DNA of 6,634 bases from Chlamydiota bacterium (GTDB lineage Bacteria > Chlamydiota > Chlamydiia > Chlamydiales > SLFE01): assembly GCA_011065065.1 (NCBI GenBank), contig JAAKFL010000102.1, positions 1 to 6,634 of the forward strand. The letters are read 5' to 3'. Made by a program: the position numbers and the translations under genes. Position 1 is the stretch's first letter. Each line of letters starts with the position of its first letter. Positions 1-6,497 of the stretch are shown here, piece by piece. Below the pieces are notes generated by a model. That model did not search any database and was not told the origin of the DNA. It saw only the letters and a program-made list of their open reading frames with translations.

Positions 1-639
1 AGTGCTGGGATGATCTTGAAGTATTTAAAAGATCAAAAGATCTTCGATGATTCGTACTACGAATATTATAATCGAGCCTTGATTCACGGAATTGATTTGC
101 ATGATAACGGGGAAGAGCCGCAAGTTTACGGTTACTGTTCTTTTTCCCATGTCATCGCCAACTATAATACCATCGAGCATGCACCACCCGTTGAAGAGCA
201 AGATCAATGCTTTTACATCGCACTTGATTTTGTTCGTGGACACCTCGATCGTTTATACCAACGTTTCCAATACATACAATCGTGTCGAGATGCTGTGAAG
301 GAAGCGATGAAGGGAAATCCTACCTGCATGGTCTTTGATAAGAGCATTCCCTGGCTTGAGTTGTTTTTTGAGTTGGGGGGAGAGGATCATCCGGCTCAAT
401 TTTTGATCATGCCTTCCGGCGTACACTGGAAGTTGCGAGGAATTCCACCCAACTACAATGACCGCATGAGCGTGCGGACACCTTTACCTGAGAAATGGGC
501 TGGGTTACACGAAGGGGACCTCAAACAGGTTTCTGGGATTGAGGGAGCAATTTTTTGCCACAAAGGACGGTTTATATCTGTTTGGGAAACGCGTGAAGAC
601 GCGGAAAAGGCCTTGGAATGTGTGATAAAGGGGGAATAA
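1..639 (+). CDS. MYG1-family (UPF0160, DHH-type) metal-dependent hydrolase, C-terminal part
   Basis: The reading frame is open from the first base: codons 1-9 encode S-A-G before the ATG at 10. 'SAG' followed by a hydrophobic stretch is typical of the middle of MYG1 proteins, so the ATG at 10 is internal and the N-terminal third, with the first metal-binding motifs, lies off the left edge. Numbering from that Met, GIDLHDNG (27-34) fits the conserved Asp/'DNG' metal-site motif. LRGIPPN (142-148), the segment with PLPEKWAGL (158-166) and VSGIEGAIFCHKGRFI (174-189) match the conserved MYG1 C-terminus. Characterised eukaryotic MYG1 is a DHH-superfamily 3'-5' RNA exonuclease; the bacterial substrate is less clear. 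The stop codon lies one base before the next start, so the gene is probably cotranscribed with hinT. Family assignment is confident, reaction less so. Confidence 0.85.
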   Translation, partial: SAGMILKYLKDQKIFDDSYYEYYNRALIHGIDLHDNGEEPQVYGYCSFSHVIANYNTIEHAPPVEEQDQCFYIALDFVRGHLDRLYQRFQYIQSCRDAVKEAMKGNPTCMVFDKSIPWLELFFELGGEDHPAQFLIMPSGVHWKLRGIPPNYNDRMSVRTPLPEKWAGLHEGDLKQVSGIEGAIFCHKGRFISVWETREDAEKALECVIKGE

Positions 640-640
640 C

Positions 641-982
641 ATGGCTGAGAAGAATATATTTGAAAAAATTATCGATAGGGAATTGCCTGCTGACATTGTT
701 TTCGAAAACGAGAGAATTCTAGCAATTCAAGACATCGCACCGAAAGCACCTGTGCATTTGCTGATCATGCCGAAAAAGGTGATTCATGATATTCAATCGA
801 TTTCGGAAGAAGATCTTCCGCTAATTGGTGAATGTGTGATTGTGGCTCAGAAGTTAGCCGAACAGTTTAATGTTCAAGGAGGATATCGTCTGTTGACCAA
901 TTGTGGTCCCAGTGCTGGACAGTCTGTATTTCACTTGCATTTTCATTTATTGGGAGGACGTCCGTTAGGGATGATGGGGTAG
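641..982 (+). CDS. hinT: HIT-family nucleotide-binding hydrolase (HinT type)
   Basis: A complete 113-residue protein, the usual length for the HinT/PKCI branch of the histidine-triad superfamily. The N-terminus (IFEKIIDRELPADIVFEN, residues 6-23) is the typical HinT opening. The nucleotide-binding Asn is in LLTNCGPSAGQ (84-94), and the triad HLHFH gives H98, H100 and H102, with H100 the expected nucleophile, followed by LLGGRPLG. Family members hydrolyse AMP-lysine and other purine phosphoramidates, and adenylates on lysyl-tRNA synthetase, in the cytoplasm; the physiological role is poorly defined. The ATG is preceded by a GGGG Shine-Dalgarno-like run (631-634) inside the last codons of the MYG1-like gene, which suggests translational coupling. 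From memory, the same MYG1-HIT adjacency exists in Chlamydia trachomatis. All key residues are present. Confidence 0.95.
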   Translation: MAEKNIFEKIIDRELPADIVFENERILAIQDIAPKAPVHLLIMPKKVIHDIQSISEEDLPLIGECVIVAQKLAEQFNVQGGYRLLTNCGPSAGQSVFHLHFHLLGGRPLGMMG

Positions 983-985
983 AAG

Positions 986-1564
986 ATGAAGAATTGTTTT
1001 TTTCTCGAAAAAGAGAGAGCAGGATTACTGATCATCGATGTTCAGGAAAAACTATTTCCTCAAGTCGACCATTCTCCTGAAGTTTTGGTGGGGATACTGA
1101 AATGTTTGCAAGGATGTTTGAAAATGGGACTCCCCATTGTCGTTTCAGAACAATACCCGAATGGCCTTGGAAGGACGATTCCCCATTTGAAACAGTGTTT
1201 GCCGGAAAAACAAAAATATTGGGAAAAGACCACGTTTTCTTGCTTTTGCGATGAGAAATTAAAGGGATACTTTTTAAGCCTACCTGTCGATCAATGGATA
1301 CTTGTGGGAATTGAAGCGCATGTCTGTGTGATGCAAACAGCAAAGGATCTCGTATTGGCCGGAAAAGAAGTGGTGGTTGCGAACGATGCGATTTCTTCTC
1401 GCTCTGTTTATGACTTCTCGACGGCGATTTCTGAGATGAAGGATTGGGCGCGGATTGCGAGTACAGAATCGGTGCTGTTTGAATTGATCAGGGATGCAAG
1501 CTCGCCAGATTTTAAACAATGTCTGGAGCTATTTAAAGCTGCACCACGGTCTTGCGGTTGTTAA
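986..1564 (+). CDS. Isochorismatase-like cysteine hydrolase
   Basis: A complete 192-residue protein of the isochorismatase-like superfamily. The catalytic triad is visible: D18 in LLIIDVQEKLFP (14-25), K81 in EKTTFSCF (80-87) and C114 in VGIEAHVCVMQTA (107-119), with the usual GIExHVC turn around the nucleophile. The short length and the EQYPNGLGRT loop (55-64) are closer to the stand-alone YcaC/ISOC2-like branch than to true isochorismatases or nicotinamidases. Substrate cannot be predicted; the superfamily hydrolyses amides, ureido compounds and vinyl ethers. No signal peptide is visible, so it should be cytoplasmic. It starts three bases after the hinT stop, with a weak GGGG ribosome-binding site overlapping the end of hinT. 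The protein has many cysteines (for example C86, C88 and a terminal RSCGC). Confidence 0.9.
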   Translation: MKNCFFLEKERAGLLIIDVQEKLFPQVDHSPEVLVGILKCLQGCLKMGLPIVVSEQYPNGLGRTIPHLKQCLPEKQKYWEKTTFSCFCDEKLKGYFLSLPVDQWILVGIEAHVCVMQTAKDLVLAGKEVVVANDAISSRSVYDFSTAISEMKDWARIASTESVLFELIRDASSPDFKQCLELFKAAPRSCGC

Positions 1565-1576
1565 TGGGAGTGTGGA

Positions 1577-3283
1577 GTGAAAAGGTTTATACTACTCTTT
1601 ATGGTTTTCGCTTTTTCGCTCTATGCAGATGAGGCGCAAATTCTGCGCCGTGTTCAGTCCCACCTTTTAATTCATGACATGCCATCGGCTTATCAAGAGG
1701 TTTCGCAAGGAACTGCTCAATACCCTTCATCTAAAATTTTGCAAGAAAAAGAAATCGAAGTGTTGGCACTGATGGGGCGGGAAAAGAAGATGTTGTCCCA
1801 CTGGAAAAAGTACTCTGAGAATTATCCTGGAGCCTATTCTGAAACTCTTTTGCTGGAAGCTATGGGTTGGGGAGTGATCAACAAAGGATTTTCCACTGCT
1901 TCTCCTTTGACACGAGCCATTGCTTTGATTGCAGCAAATCTCAGCCGATCTGCTAAAGGTGTTGACTTGTTGGTTAAGGGGACAAAAGATCCTAACGCCG
2001 CTGTTCGAGCGATCGCTTTAGAATTGTGTATGGAAAATCGCGATGCTCGTTTGCAAGATCGCGTGTTGGAGTGCATTCTTCACGAAACGTCATGGGGAGC
2101 CCGCATGGCTGCGATGAAGGCAGCGGGAGGGATGAAGCTCAAAGCGGCGCAAGTACCTTTGCGCAACATCATTGAAAGCTCAAAGACAAGTGATGAAGAA
2201 AAAGCGATAGCAGTGAAGTCTTTGGTGATGATATTGGAGGAGCCGAGTCGAGAGGATATTTGGAGGTTGGTACAGAGTCAACGAAAGGGCCTTCGGCTTT
2301 TGGCGTGTGAGATTGTGGCGGTTTTGCGGCGTCGCGAGGATGTCGACTTGATTTTTCCTCTTCTTTCAGATCACTCTTTAACGATCCGAAAGGCAGCCCT
2401 TCAAGTGCTGGGGATCCTCAGAGTTTCAGAGGCCAATCATCTCATCAATCCTATGACAAAAGATCCTAATTCAGAAGTGGCCATGATTGCGTCATGGGCC
2501 TTGATGCTCAATCAAGATCCAAACGGTCAATTAACCATGAGAAAATGGTTGTCGCATGATTCTCAAGAGATTCGCTGCTTTGCTGCAATATGTTTGAGAG
2601 TTGCAGGGAAATATGGCAATCCTCTCCTTCAACAAACTTTTTATACAAGCCAAGATCCCTACGTCAGGTTGAACTGCGCTATGGGGCTCATTGGGCAAAG
2701 AGTTGATTGTGATGAAGCTTGTGAAGGGATCTATCGGGAATTGACCAGGAACGATGACAGGTGGATGTGGAAAGAGGAGGGAATATTTCGTGGAGTCGCC
2801 CCGAGTCTCCACCGCCATCGTCCAGATATCCCCCAGTTTCCCGAAGTGGCCAACCAGCTGGTGCGGTTGGAGCTCTTACAGCTGCTCGCTTTCTTACACT
2901 ATCCACACACTCAACGAGCTTTAAAAACGTTTTTGCAAGAAAGAACTTTGGGGATTACGGGAGTTGTCGTGGCGTTGATGTTGTCGGAGGGTGAAGAGGA
3001 ATCTTTGGATTTAATCCGCTCTCTTCTTAACGACTCGGATCCCAGGGTTCGAGCGCAAGCGGCTTTGATATTAGCCATCTGGGGGCGCGAAGAAAAAGTG
3101 ATTAAGCAACTCGAGCAAATTTATACCACCACGGATCGCTCCGTGAAAGAAAAAGTTCTTGAAGGAATGGGACGCATTGGATCCAACCACTCCATTCCAT
3201 TCTTGGTCGATAGACTCTCTGAACCCCATCAACATTTACGGATGATTGCGGCTGCCGGGATTATCCAATGTGTGAATCATTGA
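1577..3283 (+). CDS. Exported HEAT-repeat protein
   Basis: A 568-residue protein beginning with GTG at 1577, preceded by GGGAG (1566-1570) six bases upstream. Residues 1-17 (MKRFILLFMVFAFSLYA) form a good signal peptide, with likely cleavage before DEAQ, so the protein is probably periplasmic or beyond. Residues from about 108 to 566 are helical repeats of HEAT/PBS-lyase type. Units carry the pattern D-P-x-x-x-V/I-R-x-x-A-A: KDPNAAVRAIAL (137-148), DHSLTIRKAALQVLG (265-279), HDSQEIRCFAAICL (327-340), SQDPYVRLNCAMGL (358-371), NDSDPRVRAQAALIL (485-499) and a degenerate last unit near 549-566. Such repeats form solenoids that bind proteins; no catalytic motif is seen. It is the last gene of the left operon, 12 bases after the cysteine hydrolase. 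Its final 48 bases overlap the end of a convergent lipase-like gene. Partner and role are unknown. Confidence 0.88.
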   Translation: MKRFILLFMVFAFSLYADEAQILRRVQSHLLIHDMPSAYQEVSQGTAQYPSSKILQEKEIEVLALMGREKKMLSHWKKYSENYPGAYSETLLLEAMGWGVINKGFSTASPLTRAIALIAANLSRSAKGVDLLVKGTKDPNAAVRAIALELCMENRDARLQDRVLECILHETSWGARMAAMKAAGGMKLKAAQVPLRNIIESSKTSDEEKAIAVKSLVMILEEPSREDIWRLVQSQRKGLRLLACEIVAVLRRREDVDLIFPLLSDHSLTIRKAALQVLGILRVSEANHLINPMTKDPNSEVAMIASWALMLNQDPNGQLTMRKWLSHDSQEIRCFAAICLRVAGKYGNPLLQQTFYTSQDPYVRLNCAMGLIGQRVDCDEACEGIYRELTRNDDRWMWKEEGIFRGVAPSLHRHRPDIPQFPEVANQLVRLELLQLLAFLHYPHTQRALKTFLQERTLGITGVVVALMLSEGEEESLDLIRSLLNDSDPRVRAQAALILAIWGREEKVIKQLEQIYTTTDRSVKEKVLEGMGRIGSNHSIPFLVDRLSEPHQHLRMIAAAGIIQCVNH

Positions 3284-4045
3284 GATCACGTCATTGATCA
3301 CATCTTCATCATAAAGGAATGTTTGATGTCCGATATCATTGTAAAGCCGAAAATGAATTAAATCATCCGGGTCTTTATAAAAGGCATTTTGATAAGGCCG
3401 GATCATTTGATCAGAACTGCTTCCAAGGCAATAATAGGTCGACTTAGGATGATATCTCATTTGAGCCGTGAGGTATTTTAAAAAGCGGCAGTTACATCGC
3501 ATCTGATGAGCCGCTTTTCCAAGTCCTATAGCTGCTGTTTTTGTTCCTCTTAAAGGGGCGGCGATTGAGATCACCGCCTTGACTGATCCTTCTGGCGCTA
3601 GATGCTGCACACAGTAGGCGCAAATGATTCCCCCTAACGAATGCCCAACCAAGATCACTTGATCAAAACCTGTCTCTTCTCTTACTACCTCAATGACTCT
3701 CGCGATTTGTTGAGCTGAATAGCGGACATCTTGAGCAGAAGCTTTGAGCCGGGGAACGTAAACAGGGCCTAAATGAGCTTTTTGAAACGCACGGCGAAAC
3801 GCAGTCCATCCTGAGTTGGTATTTAAGTAACCGTGTACAAGAATAATGGGAAGTGATCCTTCCATAGAAAGAGGACGTTCAGAACTATCCTCTTCAGTCC
3901 CTGCATAGCGTTGGGACCAACTTCTCCAGGCTGCGGGAAGATCTTTACGAAAATCATCAAAGATTGAACCAGATTGTAATAGTTGAGTTGAAAATAAGAA
4001 AGATAAGATTAAACTTCGGAAGATGTTGCTGGTTTCTGGACGCAT
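3236..4045 (-). CDS. Alpha/beta-hydrolase, lipase/esterase-like (distal paralogue)
   Basis: From the ATG at 4045 the protein has 269 residues. The oxyanion motif LVHGY is at 69-73, the nucleophile elbow GHSLGG gives S136, the acid is probably D212 in SSSDQMIRP, and the base H240 in DIGHQTFL. This order and spacing fit triacylglycerol-lipase/PGAP1-like hydrolases acting on lipid or ester bonds; the substrate is unknown. The N-terminus has a short basic region then SLILSFLFSTQLL (11-23), a probable signal peptide or membrane anchor. A TTG at 4057 in frame is an alternative start (273 residues); neither start has a strong ribosome-binding site. The start overlaps the end of the upstream paralogue by 37 bases (49 from TTG), so translational coupling is likely. 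The 3' end runs 48 bases into the opposing HEAT gene. It is visibly richer in G+C than its paralogue. Confidence 0.85.
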   Translation of the reverse strand: MRPETSNIFRSLILSFLFSTQLLQSGSIFDDFRKDLPAAWRSWSQRYAGTEEDSSERPLSMEGSLPIILVHGYLNTNSGWTAFRRAFQKAHLGPVYVPRLKASAQDVRYSAQQIARVIEVVREETGFDQVILVGHSLGGIICAYCVQHLAPEGSVKAVISIAAPLRGTKTAAIGLGKAAHQMRCNCRFLKYLTAQMRYHPKSTYYCLGSSSDQMIRPYQNAFYKDPDDLIHFRLYNDIGHQTFLYDEDVINDVISMIHTLDNPGSRNHP

Positions 4046-4857
4046 TCTACAACCCAATCAATGACACTTTCTTTGAATAATAGGCCTAAATGGCCAATAT
4101 TATCAAATTCTCTTTGATTGGAACCAATGAGGCAAGAACCCCATGGCTTAATCACTTGGTCTCCGCGAGTTGCAGCTGCATAAAAGTCGATGGTTGTATC
4201 TTCTATGATTAATTCTTCAAGGAACTGAGACTCTTTTCTCATTTGTTTTGCAGATTCCCCAATTCCAAGTCTTGCAAGCCAAGTTCCTTCAAAAGGGCTC
4301 CCTAAAGTCACCACTTTTTTGATAGTAAATAGTTCAGAAGAATCTTTATAGTTTTGAGCAAATTTAGCTGAGACAAGGCCACCCATTGAATGACCAATGA
4401 TGTTCACTTTCACATTTTTATCAAAATCATTCTCTTCCTCTTTCAGAACCGACTGGATCTGGTTGAAGACTTCCTGAGCTGAATTTTCGATATTCTGCAA
4501 GGTCGAGGAAAGACTCAATCTGAGAACGCTTCCCATATCATCTTTGATAAAACGCTTTTCATATTCAATAAATCCGGTTTTATCGTGCCAATAACCATGG
4601 ACAAAAACATTCAATACCTTTTTGTCCGTGATGTTGAGATGATGGTCGGCCTCCTTTCTCACAATTTTCCTAACGGTCAATGAGGCGGTTCTTGAAGCGC
4701 AAATGAGGATATACGGGCTATCCTTAAGGAGTTCAAAAAGAAACTGAGCAATAGCAGCAATGATTTTAGTGATAGTACGACCCGAGCTTTCCAATTGTTC
4801 TTGGAAAGATTGAAATTGTAAAATATTTTTTTCAGACTTTATTAAGTTAATTGCCAT
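4009..4857 (-). CDS. Alpha/beta-hydrolase, lipase/esterase-like (promoter-proximal paralogue)
   Basis: A 282-residue protein with the same catalytic layout as the downstream gene: VFVHGYW (84-90), nucleophile S157 in GHSMGG, probable acid D233 in TRGDQVIKP and base H256 in NIGHLGLLF. The segments SPFEGTWLARLGIGESAKQM (187-206 here) and APLRGTKTAAIGLGKAAHQM in the paralogue align without gaps, so the pair arose by duplication or related acquisition. The N-terminal 80 residues differ: there is a moderately hydrophobic region at 31-55 but no clean signal peptide, so location is uncertain. ATG at 4857 follows AGAGA by about seven bases, and a perfect consensus promoter lies just upstream, giving a leader of only about 15 bases. 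A lipid or ester hydrolase is the likely role; substrate unknown. The gene is AT-rich compared with the left operon. Confidence 0.85.
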   Translation of the reverse strand: MAINLIKSEKNILQFQSFQEQLESSGRTITKIIAAIAQFLFELLKDSPYILICASRTASLTVRKIVRKEADHHLNITDKKVLNVFVHGYWHDKTGFIEYEKRFIKDDMGSVLRLSLSSTLQNIENSAQEVFNQIQSVLKEEENDFDKNVKVNIIGHSMGGLVSAKFAQNYKDSSELFTIKKVVTLGSPFEGTWLARLGIGESAKQMRKESQFLEELIIEDTTIDFYAAATRGDQVIKPWGSCLIGSNQREFDNIGHLGLLFKESVIDWVVECVQKPATSSEV

Positions 4858-4878
4858 AACATATCTCTTTATTTACTA

Positions 4879-4907
4879 ATTATATAGTAATATAGTTTAT
4901 TTGTCAA
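4879..4907 (-). promoter_or_regulatory. Consensus sigma-70/sigma-66 type promoter for the lipase pair
   Basis: Read on the minus strand, TTGACA (4907-4902) is followed by a 17-base spacer and TATAAT (4884-4879). All twelve consensus bases match at the optimal spacing. Transcription should start near 4872, about 15 bases before the ATG at 4857, with the AGAGA ribosome-binding site inside this very short leader. Confidence 0.85.
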
Positions 4908-5041
4908 TTTGTAGAATTTTTTTTAAAAAATAAATCTTTACAATGCATTTTTCAATACTCCCATAATCAGTGGGTTAGGTTCACCAATCATAGGTAACAC
5001 TTTCAAATTTTTAATGATTTATGATTATATTGCAAGATATA

Positions 5042-5081
5042 ATTAAACGTCAAAATTAATTAATTTTTTTGACAGTTTAAT
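5042..5081. repeat. Imperfect inverted repeat with a 16-bp perfect palindromic core, possible operator
   Basis: AAAATTAATTAATTTT at 5052-5067 is its own reverse complement. Flanking it, ATTAAACGTC (5042-5051) is matched in inverse orientation by GACAGTTTAAT (5071-5081) with one extra base, after a TTT spacer. The right arm covers most of the -35 box (5069-5074) of the F-box gene promoter. This placement would suit a repressor site; the A/T-rich core could instead act as an UP element or be composition-driven. No regulator gene is seen in the window. Confidence 0.5.
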
Positions 5082-5097
5082 ATATTAATGTTATAAT
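5069..5097 (+). promoter_or_regulatory. Consensus sigma-70/sigma-66 type promoter for the F-box gene
   Basis: TTGACA at 5069-5074, a 17-base spacer and TATAAT at 5092-5097 give a perfect consensus match. Transcription should start near 5104, leaving a leader of about 26 bases that contains the ribosome-binding site at 5120-5125. An A/T tract directly upstream could further stimulate it or hold an operator. Confidence 0.85.
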
Positions 5098-5119
5098 TAC
5101 TTCACTGAATAAAACAACT

Positions 5120-5125
5120 AAGGAG
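5120..5125 (+). promoter_or_regulatory. Strong Shine-Dalgarno site (AAGGAG) fixing the F-box gene start
   Basis: AAGGAG ends four bases before the ATG at 5130. It is the best ribosome-binding site in the window and, with the promoter just upstream, settles the start codon. The spacing is slightly short. Confidence 0.8.
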
Positions 5126-5129
5126 TTAT

Positions 5130-6410
5130 ATGAATATTCAAGAACTTCCCAATGAATTATTAGTAAAAGTTTTTAGTTTTCTTCCCCATCCACCAAATGA
5201 ACAACAAGCTACGGTGTGTAAAATATTTGCTAGCGTCTCTCAGGATGTAAGTCTTTGGAGATCTTGGGCGAAAAGATTTGAAGGTGTCACTGTGTTTTCA
5301 GAACCCCAAATCGAAAGTCCAACATGGAAAACACATCAATTCTTTATTATGCAAGTTATGGAATATCTGGAAGCTTGCTGTTTAGCGACAGAAAATGATG
5401 CGATCCATGACTGTAGAACTCATGACGACTGGTTGGATCGAGCGGCAGTATCAGTTGATGATTACCTCGTTGATTCTATCCGCAATTGGTTCCGCCATCC
5501 TTATCAAGTAGAAATGGCAGCAATTTTAGCTGAAGAAATCCCTAATTATGAGAAAGCCGAAAAGATACGGGAGTATCTCATAACTGAATATGTAAAAGAG
5601 AATTATTTAGCCTATTATTCGAGAAAACCTACCACATTTCCTCCAATTGAATTATTCAACAACAAAAATCTCGAGGTCGTCGGAATAACTACCACTGAAT
5701 CGCCATCAGAATCACCAGATCAATCTGATTCACTTTTTTTCTCTCTCGCCAAACTCAACACCATTGTAACGTTACAATTAATTGACCTTCAATTTGAGAG
5801 AATTCCAGAAATTATCCGTCAATTTACACATATTCGCAAACTGGATTTAGGGGGGAATAGGTTCAACACTCTCCCTGAGTGGATGACAGAGTTTCACAAT
5901 CTCGAAAATCTTGATCTTGGAGGTAATTCTTTTCAAACGGTTCCAGAAATATTAGATAGACTTCCTTCGTTAAAAAAGGTCTGTATGGAAGAAAATCTAC
6001 TAAATATTATTGATGAAAGGGAGTTAGAAACCCTAGACAGACTAGGAGGGGCAGGGCGCGGCTTTTCACGCCCTCGATATGTAGGTGAATGTATGGGTAC
6101 TGCTGTCAAACAGGCGCTTCTATTAGGACTTTTAAGTGCGTGTTATGGTCAGATTGTCCATAGAAATGGGATTGGTTACGGAATTCAGACTGCAGGTTTC
6201 GATCTAATTGTCAGTTCTGTGACATTGGTTTCGCGTGAAATTTTCCGCAAGATGGGGGTGCGCAACTATACAAATAAAAGTGTAGCTGCAGGGTTAATAT
6301 TAGGTTTTCCACTAAGTTACATGACCATTGGAAAACGATATAGAAAACAAGCAGTGGCTGTGAAAATTATTTATCATGCGATGCTGATGTTGTCTTCGTT
6401 GAAAAAATAG
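5130..6410 (+). CDS. F-box and leucine-rich-repeat protein with hydrophobic C-terminus, putative host-directed effector
   Basis: A 426-residue protein in three parts. Residues 3-50 are an F-box: IQELPNELLVKVFSFLP, then a conserved-looking V-C-K-x-F and SLWRSWAKRF. In eukaryotes this domain docks on SKP1 in SCF ubiquitin ligases. Residues 50-205 are acidic and helical-looking, with no motif I recognise. Residues 210-300 hold three to four leucine-rich repeats of about 23 residues, the clearest being HIRKLDLGGNRFNTLPEW (234-251) and NLENLDLGGNSFQTVPEI (257-274). Residues 318-426 are rich in hydrophobic and small residues, with stretches at 328-343, 357-368, 384-400 and 412-423 that could enter a membrane. 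No Sec signal is visible. F-box plus LRR in a bacterium strongly suggests a protein delivered into a eukaryotic host, where LRRs would choose a target; the secretion route is not shown. It has its own promoter and lies divergent from the lipase pair. Confidence 0.88.
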   Translation: MNIQELPNELLVKVFSFLPHPPNEQQATVCKIFASVSQDVSLWRSWAKRFEGVTVFSEPQIESPTWKTHQFFIMQVMEYLEACCLATENDAIHDCRTHDDWLDRAAVSVDDYLVDSIRNWFRHPYQVEMAAILAEEIPNYEKAEKIREYLITEYVKENYLAYYSRKPTTFPPIELFNNKNLEVVGITTTESPSESPDQSDSLFFSLAKLNTIVTLQLIDLQFERIPEIIRQFTHIRKLDLGGNRFNTLPEWMTEFHNLENLDLGGNSFQTVPEILDRLPSLKKVCMEENLLNIIDERELETLDRLGGAGRGFSRPRYVGECMGTAVKQALLLGLLSACYGQIVHRNGIGYGIQTAGFDLIVSSVTLVSREIFRKMGVRNYTNKSVAAGLILGFPLSYMTIGKRYRKQAVAVKIIYHAMLMLSSLKK

Positions 6411-6497
6411 TGTAATGTTTATTTGGATTTATTAGAGAATTGTGAGAAAGTCTTTGACACCAACATTTTTTATTTTTTGATTGGAAACTTTTTTTTT

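Noticed and set aside
2688..2994. Open frames on both strands inside the HEAT gene
   Set aside because: Their translations are low-complexity shadows of a continuous, well-supported repeat protein.
4911..4932. T/A-rich symmetrical tract in the divergent region as a terminator or operator
   Set aside because: It is a simple run of T followed by A with no GC stem; its symmetry is explained by base composition.
5850..5855. Run of six G in the AT-rich F-box gene, a possible phase-variable tract
   Set aside because: Six bases is too short for frequent slippage, and it simply encodes the Gly-Gly of the LDLGGN leucine-rich repeat, in frame.
6411..6497. T-rich stretch after the F-box gene as an intrinsic terminator
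   Set aside because: The T runs are not preceded by a convincing GC-rich stem; the only nearby pairing (around 6440-6465) is short and bulged.
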